A DNA stretch of 64,000 nt from Paenibacillus macerans (GTDB lineage Bacteria; Bacillota; Bacilli; Paenibacillales; Paenibacillaceae). The notes under the pieces were generated by a model. The model worked only from the letters and a program-made list of their open reading frames with translations, ran no database searches and had not been told where the DNA came from. Positions 27,581-37,223 of the stretch are shown here, piece by piece (within the stretch, counting starts at the first letter, position 1; each line of letters begins with the position of its first letter). The stretch is taken from positions 868,001-932,000 of the forward strand of contig NZ_UGSI01000002.1 in NCBI RefSeq assembly GCF_900454495.1, read 5' to 3'. A program made the position numbers and the translations under genes.

Positions 27581-27622
27581 ACACCTTGATATCGCTCGTC
27601 GATAATCGAGGTGTGTTTTTTT
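27581..27622 (+). terminator. Terminator or attenuator in the SLH gene leader
   Basis: Arms ACACCTTGAT and ATCGAGGTGT (one wobble) then seven T. It may end a read-through transcript from 27236 or attenuate the SLH gene 130 bases downstream. Confidence 0.75.
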
Positions 27623-27755
27623 ATTGCCTAAAATGGGTTATTTTCACAAAATAGGGATGTTACGGGAGGTGATGATAGAAAAGGAGCGAATAATTAGAAA
27701 TAAGGCATTTTATGTGATTAGTGTAAAACAATAGAAGGAAGGGTGAGGCAATTCC

Positions 27756-28997
27756 ATGAAAAAATGGCTGTCATTTCTGTTGGCCGGGACTTTGATAAGC
27801 GCTTTTATTCCGTTCGGGTCCCATACGGCCGTCGGCACGGTGAATGCTGCAGCAATCACTTTTAAGGACGTGAAATACGACCACTGGGCGAAAAAGGCGA
27901 TTGATTCGGCGGTCGCCAAAGGTTACTTCAAAGGCTACGCCGATGGAACCTTCAAGCCGAACGCGACCGTGACCCGGGCCGAATTTGCCGCGCTTTTGGC
28001 GCGTGCGGCGAAAGGGGATGCCGCTGAAACGGCTTCTTCCGGCCATGAGTTTTCCGATCTGACAGGTCATTGGAGCGAAGCCGAGGTGGAACGCGCCGTG
28101 TCCCTCGGATATATTCAGCCCGGCGACTATCCGAACGGATTTAAGCCCAATACGCCGATTACCCGGTTTGAAATGTCAAAATGGATGACCTCGGGGCTGG
28201 CGGCGGCCGCTGAGGATTACAAACAAGCATTGGAGGATACGAAGACCACCGTGATCCCGGTAAAGGAATATTTTAATCCCGGCATACCGCAAATTAAGTC
28301 CTCTTACATCGCCGTAGCTTTAGGAACGAAATTAATGAGCGGTTACCCGGACGGCTCCTTCGGCCTGGACAAAAACGCAACCCGGGCGGAAGCTTCCACG
28401 ATCCTGCTGAATCTGGAACGAGTAAGCGGCCAAAAGGCCGACGACTTCCTTGGCCTCAAGGAACTGCGCCAGGTCGGCACGGAACGGACCAATCTGGAGA
28501 CGATCAGCCCGTTTACAACCGGCAACACCTCTTTAAACGATGTGGCGGAAAAAACACTCACATTCCGAAATAACGCCGGCAGCCTAAAGCTGCACAATTA
28601 TATCGTGGTCGATACCGAAGATTTCAAAAATATTAAGAGCATCTATGCGCCGTTGTTTGTGGATGAGACGGATTATATTAGTCGGTTGGATAAACCGGGG
28701 GTATATAGAGCGTATATTCAGATTACGATTTATCCGAAAACAAAAGAGTTTGACCTCGATCACTATATGACCGGCGTGGGAGATGGTGTAGTCAGGGGGA
28801 GTAGGATTCTAAATCAAAATCTTATGCAGAAGTATGGTTACTTTACTCTCCCACATATGAATGCAAAGGAATTTTTTAAAGGAAATAACAACGGCAATGG
28901 GATTACCGTATGGGTTCAGCGATTTTTGGATTCTGAAACAATGGGATCTCAAATCACAACAGACGATGGTTCATTTGCATCTATTAATAACAAATAA
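27756..28997 (+). CDS. S-layer-homology (SLH) domain surface protein
   Basis: 413 residues with a signal peptide (1-32). Three SLH repeats follow: about 34-85 (FKDVKYDHWAKKAIDSAVAK), 92-145 (FSDLTGHWSEAEVERAVSLG) and 165-215 (VALGTKLMSGYPDGSFGLDK). SLH domains bind pyruvylated secondary cell-wall polymer. The remaining 190 residues have no domain I recognise. A large secreted protein begins within 20 bases of the stop, so the two are probably co-expressed and may interact. From about 28640 the DNA becomes AT-richer. Confidence 0.93.
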   Translation: MKKWLSFLLAGTLISAFIPFGSHTAVGTVNAAAITFKDVKYDHWAKKAIDSAVAKGYFKGYADGTFKPNATVTRAEFAALLARAAKGDAAETASSGHEFSDLTGHWSEAEVERAVSLGYIQPGDYPNGFKPNTPITRFEMSKWMTSGLAAAAEDYKQALEDTKTTVIPVKEYFNPGIPQIKSSYIAVALGTKLMSGYPDGSFGLDKNATRAEASTILLNLERVSGQKADDFLGLKELRQVGTERTNLETISPFTTGNTSLNDVAEKTLTFRNNAGSLKLHNYIVVDTEDFKNIKSIYAPLFVDETDYISRLDKPGVYRAYIQITIYPKTKEFDLDHYMTGVGDGVVRGSRILNQNLMQKYGYFTLPHMNAKEFFKGNNNGNGITVWVQRFLDSETMGSQITTDDGSFASINNK

Positions 28998-29012
28998 TAG
29001 GAATTGGTGCGA

Positions 29013-32000
29013 TTGAAAAATAGATATGCTGTTTTCTTGTTATCGATTCTATTTATAGCCCTATTTTCAAACCACTCTTTCGCTGCATTTTCAAATGGTT
29101 ACCCAACAAAAGGGATAGAAGTAACTCCAGGGGGGCCAGCGCAGATGCAAACTGTAAAAGTGGAAGTGAGAGGGCAGGCCGATGCATTACCGAAAGTAGT
29201 TTGGGTTCAAAGTGATACGGATATTTGGGTCGCTACATTTGATAATGGAACTCGTGTAGAAACAGGCACCTATAGTAGTGGGGCCAATGCCGTACCTTTG
29301 AAAAAACGTACAGATTTTGAGTTGGATATGACAAATTATGCCCCGTCTTCTATGACAGACATGCAGAAAAATTCATTCTCCAAGACTTATGTTAAAGAAC
29401 TAATGATTGAAGATATGACTTGGACTAATGAACCTAGCTTTGAACCTGTCGGTTCTAAACCATTATTTCAAGAGGGAAGTACTAAAGCAACCATTAAAGT
29501 TTCAACGGGGTATCCATTGGACTACAGTTTAAGATATAAATACTCCACCCGCTACGACGGAGCGGACAAATTTATGGCCGAATACTACATCCCGATGCTT
29601 GTCAATTACAAAGGGTACGTGGTCGAGAAAAAGAAAATGCGCGTGCTGGACAACGCCACGCTGGCGGTGGGTCAGACCAAGGAGATGAAAGCTCAGGTAG
29701 CGACACTCGAATATAATATGTCGGATTGGAACGACAATTGGTATGATGTCACAACGGCTTCCGAAACGGTATGGACGTCTGACAATAGTGCGGTGGCTGC
29801 TGTAGATGCTTCAGGGAAAGTGACCGCCAAGTCCAAAGGAACGGCCACGATCACCGCCCAGTGGAAAAAAGGACCGTACTGGCTGTATGGAGCGGCCGCA
29901 ATTACGGTCGGAACTGGCGGGGACCCCGAGGGTCCCGAAGACCCGGATGGGCCGCCAGGCGTAAAATGTACGAAACCATCACCTGAGCGATCTATGGCCG
30001 GCGAGGATTTTAATCCTAACGCGAGCGCAGTCATTAAAGCAGACAGCCGGGGAAGTGAACGATTCAATGTAGCGGATGGCATACCGACCTCGGAAAGTTT
30101 GTATGGTAATGTCACAGCGAAAGAATATTTGTATAACTACAAATACAATAAAATGGCAGGGACTTGCACCTTTACTGTGCCTGTAACAAGAGATTTTAAT
30201 CTGCGTTGGGTAGAATACGTATTTGGTGTCGGCTATAAGCACAGGTCTGAAAATGTAACGTTGACTTATGACGTTAAGGTTACGAAGCCCTATGCTTACT
30301 GGGCAGTAGCTGAATTTCAGTTGTATGAGATAGTCAGGGCGACGCTTTTGAACTATGCCTTTGAGGGTGGTGGAATCTCGATTTTGCCAGCGGGATATGA
30401 TCCGCCCGATTTTGTATTAGCGGCTTACTCTACCCATATCCAACCCCCGCCACAGATTAAAACCATTGTACTGAGGGATAAGGATATCGATGGCGGAACT
30501 AAAAGGCCGGATATTGAAAACGATACACGCGAGCGGGGGGAAATGGAAGCAGAAGGCAGTAAACGTGCGCCCAAGCTGTATGTCCGAAATGATTTACTGG
30601 AATTTGCAGGTCAAACAATTATGAATGACGGCTGGGTAGAAGGACAAACTGAAATGCCGGGTGAAATTCCGGAAGCGAGAATCATTAATGACAACGTACT
30701 ATATAGCCCAGACCATATTATACCAACTAGCAAAACGAACAAGGCGGACCAAGCGAGCAGCGGGAGGATTTACTACGAAATCATGAACGGGAGTACCGAT
30801 GCGGACGCCAATAAAGACTTTCCAATCTACGGGATCAATTCGGTAACGGTACATACGCCGGTTGTCATCTATCCCAGCGTTTCGGATGATCGGGCCCACA
30901 ATCAAAAAACGAATCCAGCCGAGGGGCGTTCCGCGATTATTCTTGACCGGCCTTTTACCGTGGAAATGCCAAACAGCGGACAGCATGCGAATTATCTCGG
31001 TTATGGGAACCGGAACTACCTCAAATACATAGGCAGCAAGCAGGTGCGTTTCCCGTTTGACGTGTACGATGGAACGAAATCGGCTTTTTACTCGAAAAAT
31101 ACCTGGATCGAAGTGGACAAAAGCAAGGAGTCGTTTGCGTTTTTCTTACCGGTGTGGGTGGATGAAGGCTTTTACGATGTCGAGTTTCGCACGATCGCGC
31201 ATAATGCGCCGTCCGGGGCCACGGATCAAACCAATGCCAATCTGGATCTTAAGCATCATATCGCCTATGATACCGTGCCGGTGGATGCGATCGGGCGCGT
31301 GTACGATTTTCGAGTGACGGATATTGCCGATTATAACTGGGAAAGTGTGTTCCGGACCGAAAAAGGCGGGCGAACGCCGACCGGTGCGTCTTATTGGGTA
31401 GGCTTGAACGGGATTGACGGGGCGGCGCGCGGCAACACGAGCAGGTTCACGCTGCCGATCCGCCCGGGCAGCCATCCGCTGTACAATAACGCTGTGATCA
31501 AGACGGGCTACCATTTCAAGTTTGACCTCAAAACGAAAGGGAATATGTTTGGGGCGCAGGATCAGATTGCAATTACGCCGGCGTTTTATTTTATCGATGC
31601 GAAAAAAGGCACACGGACGCCCGTTGATTTGTACTACCATACCGGCAGCAAAAGCTACGTCAAAATCGGCTCGCCTTCCGACAAGGTGCAGCGTTATGTC
31701 GTTTTGAACGAGCGGCTGCGGAATGTGCCGGCCGAGGAGTTGACCGATACGGCGCTATACAAATACGATCACGACTATACGTTTAATCAGGTGGCCGGGA
31801 TCGGGCGAAGCCAGTTCGTGCAGAACTTTATTCGCAAAACGACGAAGCAGCGGACGGCCGTGGGCAGTTTCAGCCTGCTGCGGCTGCCGGAAGGCGTGCG
31901 GACGCTGATCGGACCCAAAACCGATCTGCCGCCCAGCGTCGATCCGGCCCGGGCCAATGCCGCGGTGCAAAAATGGTATGGCGAGTACAGCCTGCCGGCC

Positions 32001-32327
32001 GACCTGTACGCGGTGGCGGCGGGGACGAATGTGGCCGAATACGGGCGGACGCACGGCGGGCTAACGGATAAGTCGCCGATATTTTTGAAGGATGGATACA
32101 TTGTCGTGAACTTCAACATCGAGACGGTGCGGGATGGGAACACGGACAAGCCCCATCTTCAGTATATCGACGCCCCGTTAATGAACCAGTGGTTCGGGCT
32201 GGAAGGGTTTAGGCGCAGCGCGGACGATCCGTACGGACGGACCTTTGCGCTGCTGGACGGGGACGTCGTGTTCTATCACGCGGACCAATCGAGCCGGGGC
32301 GATTTTCGTTCCATGGTTACGCATTAA
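29013..32327 (+). CDS. Large secreted protein with Ig-like (Big2-type) domain
   Basis: About 1104 residues from TTG at 29013, chosen because ATAGGA lies 10 bases upstream; in-frame TTG and GTG at 29004 and 29007 are alternatives. A signal peptide ends near residue 25 (HSFA-AF). A bacterial Ig-like group 2 domain lies about 215-300 (VWTSDNSAVAAVDASGKVTA), followed by an acidic Gly/Pro linker (GGDPEGPEDPDGPPG). The rest has no family I can name with confidence. It has no SLH or LPXTG anchor, so its SLH neighbour may tether it. GC content changes along the gene, suggesting a mosaic history. Confidence 0.85.
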   Translation: MKNRYAVFLLSILFIALFSNHSFAAFSNGYPTKGIEVTPGGPAQMQTVKVEVRGQADALPKVVWVQSDTDIWVATFDNGTRVETGTYSSGANAVPLKKRTDFELDMTNYAPSSMTDMQKNSFSKTYVKELMIEDMTWTNEPSFEPVGSKPLFQEGSTKATIKVSTGYPLDYSLRYKYSTRYDGADKFMAEYYIPMLVNYKGYVVEKKKMRVLDNATLAVGQTKEMKAQVATLEYNMSDWNDNWYDVTTASETVWTSDNSAVAAVDASGKVTAKSKGTATITAQWKKGPYWLYGAAAITVGTGGDPEGPEDPDGPPGVKCTKPSPERSMAGEDFNPNASAVIKADSRGSERFNVADGIPTSESLYGNVTAKEYLYNYKYNKMAGTCTFTVPVTRDFNLRWVEYVFGVGYKHRSENVTLTYDVKVTKPYAYWAVAEFQLYEIVRATLLNYAFEGGGISILPAGYDPPDFVLAAYSTHIQPPPQIKTIVLRDKDIDGGTKRPDIENDTRERGEMEAEGSKRAPKLYVRNDLLEFAGQTIMNDGWVEGQTEMPGEIPEARIINDNVLYSPDHIIPTSKTNKADQASSGRIYYEIMNGSTDADANKDFPIYGINSVTVHTPVVIYPSVSDDRAHNQKTNPAEGRSAIILDRPFTVEMPNSGQHANYLGYGNRNYLKYIGSKQVRFPFDVYDGTKSAFYSKNTWIEVDKSKESFAFFLPVWVDEGFYDVEFRTIAHNAPSGATDQTNANLDLKHHIAYDTVPVDAIGRVYDFRVTDIADYNWESVFRTEKGGRTPTGASYWVGLNGIDGAARGNTSRFTLPIRPGSHPLYNNAVIKTGYHFKFDLKTKGNMFGAQDQIAITPAFYFIDAKKGTRTPVDLYYHTGSKSYVKIGSPSDKVQRYVVLNERLRNVPAEELTDTALYKYDHDYTFNQVAGIGRSQFVQNFIRKTTKQRTAVGSFSLLRLPEGVRTLIGPKTDLPPSVDPARANAAVQKWYGEYSLPADLYAVAAGTNVAEYGRTHGGLTDKSPIFLKDGYIVVNFNIETVRDGNTDKPHLQYIDAPLMNQWFGLEGFRRSADDPYGRTFALLDGDVVFYHADQSSRGDFRSMVTH

Positions 32328-32340
32328 GAAAGTTTGGGAA

Positions 32341-32378
32341 GACTCCTTCTCCGTTTTTTGGGGAAGGAGTTCTTTTTT
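32341..32378 (+). terminator. Terminator after the large secreted protein
   Basis: Arms GACTCCTTCTCC and GGGGAAGGAGTTC with a T-rich loop and a following T-run. Confidence 0.88.
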
Positions 32379-32457
32379 GCTCACGGATTTGCTAGTTCTA
32401 TGCTACAATGTTCTAGTCTATTAACGAGCAAGTGAGATGCGGGAGGACCCTAGAGTT

Positions 32458-33078
32458 ATGAAACCAAGTCCGTTTATTGCAGTGGAAGGCGCGATTGGGG
32501 CCGGCAAAACAACGCTGGCGGCGATGCTCGCTGAGCGGTTTGATTTTCCGCTCCTGAAGGAGATTGTGGAGGAAAATCCGTTCCTGGACAAGTTTTACCA
32601 GAACAGCGGGGATTGGAGCTTTCAACTGGAGATGTTCTTTTTGTGCAACCGGTACAAGCAACTGGAGGATACGGCGCTGAAGTTTGTGTCCCGCCGCCGG
32701 CCGGTCGTGTCCGATTATCATATTTATAAAAATTTGATTTTTGCCCAGCGCACGCTGAAAGGGGGCCAGCTTGACAAATACCGGCAAATTTATCATCTGC
32801 TGACCGACGATTTGCCGAAGCCTAACCTGATCGTGTATATCCGGGCGGATCTGGCGACCCTGCAGCAAAGAATCAAAAAACGCGGCCGGAGCTTTGAGCA
32901 GGACATCGATCCCGGTTATCTGGAGCGGTTAATCGAGGATTACGATGAGGCGATGGCCCGCATTAAAGCGAATGAACCTGAAACGGTTGTCATCGCGGTG
33001 GACGGCAATGCGATGGATTTTGTCGAGCATCCGGAGCATTTTGAACAAATCGTTGCCGAGATAAAGGAGCGTATGTAA
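32458..33078 (+). CDS. Deoxynucleoside kinase, dGK-like
   Basis: 206 residues from ATG at 32458, 11 bases after GGAGG; an in-frame ATG at 32437 precedes that site. P-loop EGAIGAGKTT, the substrate-site segment SDYHIYKNLIFAQRTL, and the lid RIKKRGRSFEQ fit the dNK family. It phosphorylates a deoxynucleoside, probably deoxyguanosine, for nucleotide salvage. It is followed after three bases by a paralogous kinase, matching the dgk-dck pair of Bacillus. Confidence 0.88.
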   Translation: MKPSPFIAVEGAIGAGKTTLAAMLAERFDFPLLKEIVEENPFLDKFYQNSGDWSFQLEMFFLCNRYKQLEDTALKFVSRRRPVVSDYHIYKNLIFAQRTLKGGQLDKYRQIYHLLTDDLPKPNLIVYIRADLATLQQRIKKRGRSFEQDIDPGYLERLIEDYDEAMARIKANEPETVVIAVDGNAMDFVEHPEHFEQIVAEIKERM

Positions 33079-33081
33079 ACG

Positions 33082-33744
33082 ATGAGCCATGATTTTCATA
33101 TTCCCCAAGACGCTTTGATCACGGTCGCGGGCACCGTAGGCGTAGGCAAATCCACGCTGACTTCAGCCCTGGCGGCCCGGCTCGGCTTCCGCACTTCGAT
33201 GGAGAAGGTCGATCAGAACCCCTATCTGGAGAAGTTTTACCACGATTTTGAAAGATGGAGCTTTCATCTGCAAATTTATTTTTTGGCCGAACGTTTTAAG
33301 GAGCAAAAAGCGATTTTCGAAGCGGGCGGCGGATTTGTGCAGGACCGTTCGATTTACGAGGACACCGGTATTTTTGCCAAAATGCATGCCGACCAGGGCA
33401 CAATGTCCAAAACCGATTACGAAACATACAGCAGCCTGTTTGAGGCGATGGTGATGACGCCGTATTTTCCGCATCCGGATGTGCTGATCTATTTGGAAGG
33501 CGAGCTGTCTTCGATTTTGAAGCGGATCCGGCTGCGGGGCCGGGAAATGGAAATCCAAACCGACGTATCCTATTGGGAGCAGATGTATAAGCGCTATGCC
33601 AAATGGATCGAGGAGTTTGACGCGTGCCCGGTGCTGCGGCTGAATATCGACGAATACGATGCCACGGATGAGGCCTCGCTGGACGAGATCATCCGCCAGG
33701 CGGCGGAGATCATTCAAGCGTCGCGGGCGCGGCGAAACAAATAG
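33082..33744 (+). CDS. Deoxynucleoside kinase, dAK/dCK-like
   Basis: 220 residues; ATG follows AAAGGAG. P-loop VAGTVGVGKSTL, the ERS/DRS-type motif QDRSIYEDTGIFA and the lid RIRLRGREME are present. The DRS-type motif is typical of the deoxyadenosine/deoxycytidine kinases of Gram-positive bacteria. It presumably forms a dNTP salvage pair with the upstream gene. Substrate assignment rests on family knowledge. Confidence 0.88.
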   Translation: MSHDFHIPQDALITVAGTVGVGKSTLTSALAARLGFRTSMEKVDQNPYLEKFYHDFERWSFHLQIYFLAERFKEQKAIFEAGGGFVQDRSIYEDTGIFAKMHADQGTMSKTDYETYSSLFEAMVMTPYFPHPDVLIYLEGELSSILKRIRLRGREMEIQTDVSYWEQMYKRYAKWIEEFDACPVLRLNIDEYDATDEASLDEIIRQAAEIIQASRARRNK

Positions 33745-33750
33745 CATGGT

Positions 33751-33793
33751 AAAACCTCCGTAATCCCGTTATTATCGGGAGCGGGGGTTTTTT
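33751..33793 (+). terminator. Terminator after the kinase pair
   Basis: AAAACCTCCG...CCCG pairs with CGGG...GCGGGGGTTTT; T-run follows. Confidence 0.8.
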
Positions 33794-33875
33794 GGCTGAG
33801 GGGCGAGGCCTTTTTTCGAGGGTGGAGGATAATGGGGATTATAACTGAATATGTGATTGGCTTTACTATAACGAT

Positions 33876-34057
33876 ATTGCAAATCATACACTTAATTTTA
33901 TATCAAAATGCCCTAACATTCGTTTCAATTGCATTTCATGCACTTACATTCCCGTTTCATTACCTTTCCTTAAAAAGAAAACGAGGTAATTGCAGGATTT
34001 GCACTTCATCAAGCGCTGTGGCAGCCTTTCCGGATAACTAACTGTACATTTTGCAAC
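33876..34057. repeat. Intergenic repeat family R2, copy 2
   Basis: Same orientation and order of blocks as 16236-16417, including the 16-base core CAAGCGCTGTGGCAGC. The interval between the kinase terminator and the U32 gene holds only this repeat and the leader. Confidence 0.8.
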
Positions 34058-34313
34058 AACTGCCGGAATTGATTCGCGAAGCGCTGCCAAAGCCAGGAAA
34101 AAGCTTTCCGCTCTGATTAAGCGTCAGCTTCAGCAGGACGGTGAAATTAATTTCAAAACGCCTGAAGGTCCCCGAAATCAAATAAGTGCTTTTTTCCTTG
34201 TGAATGGATGGAAAAGCTAGAGTACGCCGGCAATGTCTGCTAGAATATATAGGTTGACGGATGATTAAATTTTGAACTTTTATCAGGTATGGATATAGAT
34301 TTAAGACTTTGTG

Positions 34314-34327
34314 CCGGCTTAAGCCGG
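34314..34327. promoter_or_regulatory. 14-base palindrome before the U32 gene ribosome site
   Basis: CCGGCTTAAGCCGG is perfect, followed by TTTTA and then AGGAGG. It could form a small 5' hairpin in the mRNA or serve as an operator. Confidence 0.4.
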
Positions 34328-34343
34328 TTTTAGGAGGATATAC

Positions 34344-36878
34344 ATGAGCAAGGCAGGATTGACGAGGCAGGATGTGGAGCTGCTGGCGCCGGCGGGTGAC
34401 TGGGACTGCATGCGGGCGGCGGTGGCGAACGGGGCGGACGCGATTTTTTTTGGCGTGGAGAAGTTTAATGCCCGGGCGCGGGCGAACAATTTTCGTATGG
34501 ACGAACTGCCGGAGATCATGGCGTTTTTGCACAGCTATGGGGTCAAAGGGTTTCTGACGTTCAACATTCTCGTGTTCGAGGATGAGCTGAAAGAGGCGCG
34601 GGAACTGGTGGAGGCGTGCATCGAAAGCGGCGTGGACGCGGTGATCGTGCAGGACCTCGGGCTGGTGAAGCTGATCCGCGAAATATCGCCGGATTTTCCG
34701 ATTCACGGATCGACGCAGATGACGATTACTTCGCCGGAGGCGGTGGAGTTCGTCAAGCCGTGGAACATGGAGCGGGTCGTTTTGGGACGGGAAAACAACC
34801 TGAAGCAGATCAAGGTGATCGGGGAGCAGGCCAAGCTGCCGATGGAGGTGTTTGTGCACGGGGCGCTGTGCGTGTCGTATTCCGGTCAGTGCCTGACGTC
34901 GGAAATGTGGGGCGGGCGTTCGGCCAACCGCGGCGAGTGCGCGCAGGCGTGCCGGCTGCCGTACGACCTCATGGTCGACGGGGAAAAGAAACCGATGGGC
35001 GATGTGGCCTATCTGCTGTCGCCGAAGGATTTGGCGGCGATCGACATCATGCCGGAGCTGATCGAGGCGGGCGTGACTTCGTTTAAAATCGAAGGGCGGC
35101 TGAAAAGTCCGGAGTACGTGGCGAACGTAGTAAGCAAATACCGCAAGGCGATCGACCGCTATTTTGACGGGGATGATACGAAGCCTTCCAAGGAGGAGAT
35201 CCGCGAGCTGCAGCAGAGTTTTTCGCGCGGCTTTACGCACGGGTTCCTGGAAGGGACGAACAATAAAAAGCTGGTTGACGGGACGTTCCCGAAAAGCCGG
35301 GGCGTATACCTGGGCCGGGTCGAAAAGGTGCTGCGCGACGGCGTTGTCTGCAAGCTGGAAGCGCCGCTGAAGCGCGGCGACGGGATCGTGTTTGATGCCG
35401 GAGATCCGACGAAAAAAGAAGAAGGCGGACGCGTTTACGACCTGCGCCGCAAAGGCGTGAAGCAGGAGGGCGAGGCCGGCGAGGGCTGGATCGTGGACAT
35501 TGTGCCGGGGCGTAACGACGTGGATTTGCGCCGGGTGCATGTCGGCGACCGCATTTGGAAAACGAGCGATCCGGCGCTCGACAAACGGCTGCGCCAAACG
35601 TTCGAGACGGACAAACCGTACCGCGTGTTTCCGGTGCATGTGCGGGCCGTCGGGCGCCCCGGCGGGCTGCTCACCACCTTCTGGACGGATGTGCAGAAGG
35701 GCACGATGGTGCGCGTCGACTCGGAGCTGGAGCTCGAGGTGGCGCAAAAACGGCCGATGGACGCAGCGCTGCTCGAAGAGCAGTTCGGGCGTCTCGGCGG
35801 CACGGTGTTTCAGCTCGAGCAGCTGGATGCGGAGCTGCATGGCGACGTCATCCTGCCGATTCGAGAGCTGAACGGCATCCGCCGGCGCGCGGTGGAGCTG
35901 CTCGCCGCCGAGCGGCCGAAGCCGCCCGTGTGGACGCGGGCGGCGGCGGGGGACGCCCCGCCTGCCGCGGCCGGCCTGGCCGGTGCCGGCCCGCGCCGCG
36001 CGCCGCATACGCACGGTGAAGCGCAGCTCACCGCGCTGTGCCGCAGCCTGCCGCAGGTGCAGGCTGCGCTCGAAGCCGGCGTTTCCTTTGTCTACGCCGA
36101 CTTCGAGTTTATCAAGCAGTTCACGGCAGCGGTCGAAGCCGTTCATGCCGCCGGCAAGCAAATTGCGCTGGCCACGCCGCGCATCCATATGCCGGGCGAA
36201 AACGGCTACCACAACAACATCCTGCGCCTTCAGCCCGACGCGGTGCTGGTGCGCAACACCGGGGCGCTTTACTATTACCTGCGCCACCGCATGGAGAATC
36301 CGTCGGCCGTGCACCCGCGGCTGATCGGCGATTTTTCGCTGAACATCGCCAATCACAAAACGGTAGAGCTGTTCCTGGAGGCCGGCTGCGACATCGTCAC
36401 GCCGTCCTATGATTTGAACATCCAGCAGATGGTCGACCTGCTGCAGGTCAGTAGGGCGGCCGACATGGAAGTCGTCATCCATCAGCATTTGCCGATGTTC
36501 CACACAGAGCATTGCGTGTACTGCACCTTCCTAAGCGAAGGCACCGACTACACCAACTGCGGCCGTCCGTGCGAGCAGCACCGGGCATCGCTGCAGGACC
36601 GCATTGGCATGTCCCACCCGGTCCGGGTCGATGAAGGCTGCCGCAACACGGTGTACAACGCGATCGAACAGTCCGGCGCGGAGTATTTGAACCATTTCCT
36701 TGAGCTTGGCGTACCGCGCTACCGGGTTGAATTCCTAGAGGAAACCCCGGATCAGGTGCACAAGGTCATCGACCTGTACAACCGCGCCCTGCGCGGTGAA
36801 ATCAGCGGTACCCAAGTCTGGAAAACGCTAAAAGCTACCAACCAGCTAGGCGTCACGCGCGGACAACTGGTGAAATAA
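34344..36878 (+). CDS. Peptidase U32 family protein (RlhA/YhbU-like)
   Basis: 844 residues; AGGAGG lies 7 bases before the ATG. The N-terminal TIM-barrel-like U32 core has ELLAPAGDWDCMRAAVANGA and the iron-sulfur segment with cysteines in SYSGQC, RGECAQAC and further C-terminal CVYC/CGRPCEQHR. A DUF3656-like middle region follows. Although annotated as collagenase-type peptidases, characterised members act in tRNA or 23S rRNA hydroxylation, so an RNA-modifying role is more likely. Residues about 533-555 form an Ala/Pro/Gly-rich insert encoded by very GC-rich DNA. Confidence 0.9.
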   Translation: MSKAGLTRQDVELLAPAGDWDCMRAAVANGADAIFFGVEKFNARARANNFRMDELPEIMAFLHSYGVKGFLTFNILVFEDELKEARELVEACIESGVDAVIVQDLGLVKLIREISPDFPIHGSTQMTITSPEAVEFVKPWNMERVVLGRENNLKQIKVIGEQAKLPMEVFVHGALCVSYSGQCLTSEMWGGRSANRGECAQACRLPYDLMVDGEKKPMGDVAYLLSPKDLAAIDIMPELIEAGVTSFKIEGRLKSPEYVANVVSKYRKAIDRYFDGDDTKPSKEEIRELQQSFSRGFTHGFLEGTNNKKLVDGTFPKSRGVYLGRVEKVLRDGVVCKLEAPLKRGDGIVFDAGDPTKKEEGGRVYDLRRKGVKQEGEAGEGWIVDIVPGRNDVDLRRVHVGDRIWKTSDPALDKRLRQTFETDKPYRVFPVHVRAVGRPGGLLTTFWTDVQKGTMVRVDSELELEVAQKRPMDAALLEEQFGRLGGTVFQLEQLDAELHGDVILPIRELNGIRRRAVELLAAERPKPPVWTRAAAGDAPPAAAGLAGAGPRRAPHTHGEAQLTALCRSLPQVQAALEAGVSFVYADFEFIKQFTAAVEAVHAAGKQIALATPRIHMPGENGYHNNILRLQPDAVLVRNTGALYYYLRHRMENPSAVHPRLIGDFSLNIANHKTVELFLEAGCDIVTPSYDLNIQQMVDLLQVSRAADMEVVIHQHLPMFHTEHCVYCTFLSEGTDYTNCGRPCEQHRASLQDRIGMSHPVRVDEGCRNTVYNAIEQSGAEYLNHFLELGVPRYRVEFLEETPDQVHKVIDLYNRALRGEISGTQVWKTLKATNQLGVTRGQLVK

Positions 36879-36884
36879 AATATG

Positions 36885-36928
36885 AAAGGGAGCTTGCTGC
36901 GGTTTTACCGCCCTAGGCTCCCTTTTTT
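36885..36928 (+). terminator. Terminator after the U32 gene
   Basis: GGGAGC and GCTCCC outer arms with an inner GCGG/CCGC pair, then six T. Confidence 0.85.
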
Positions 36929-37061
36929 CATTAAAACCTCGCTGCAGACGAGGGGCATTTAGAAGAGATTTGCTCTTGTAACTTCCGTTTCCTTGTTATT
37001 GCACAGTTCTCACGATCGTCCGATTATTTCGATCTTCGAGGCCTGACTATTTACAAAATTA

Positions 37062-37070
37062 TGGTATAAT
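37062..37070 (+). promoter_or_regulatory. Extended -10 of the toxin promoter
   Basis: TGGTATAAT carries both the TGn extension and a perfect -10; the -35 is weak. Confidence 0.65.
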
Positions 37071-37139
37071 CCAAGTAAGCAATAGAATAGGCTTGCAAGG
37101 GCGGTCGGGCTACCTCTCTATAGAAGGGAGGGATGCCAG

Positions 37140-37223
37140 GTGGAAGTTTATCAAGCGTTAACGCTAATGATCTCATTTGCGACTTTAATTGTCCTGATAC
37201 TTTCCTTCCATAAACGCAAATAG
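37140..37223 (+). CDS. Holin-like type I toxin
   Basis: 27 residues from GTG, reading MEVYQALTLMISFATLIVLI then LSFHKRK. This is the pattern of the putative holin-like toxin family: short polar start, one membrane helix, basic C-terminus. The ribosome site GGGAGG (37126-37131) lies in a potential hairpin with upstream CCTCTC, a feature of translationally controlled type I toxins. A hairpin that can terminate in both directions overlaps the stop, and an antisense promoter lies downstream. Toxicity is inferred from family resemblance. Confidence 0.75.
   Translation: MEVYQALTLMISFATLIVLILSFHKRK

Noticed and set aside
34038..36512. 824-codon minus-strand frame opposite the U32 gene
   Set aside because: A shadow of strong codon bias in the real gene; no start signal and implausible composition.
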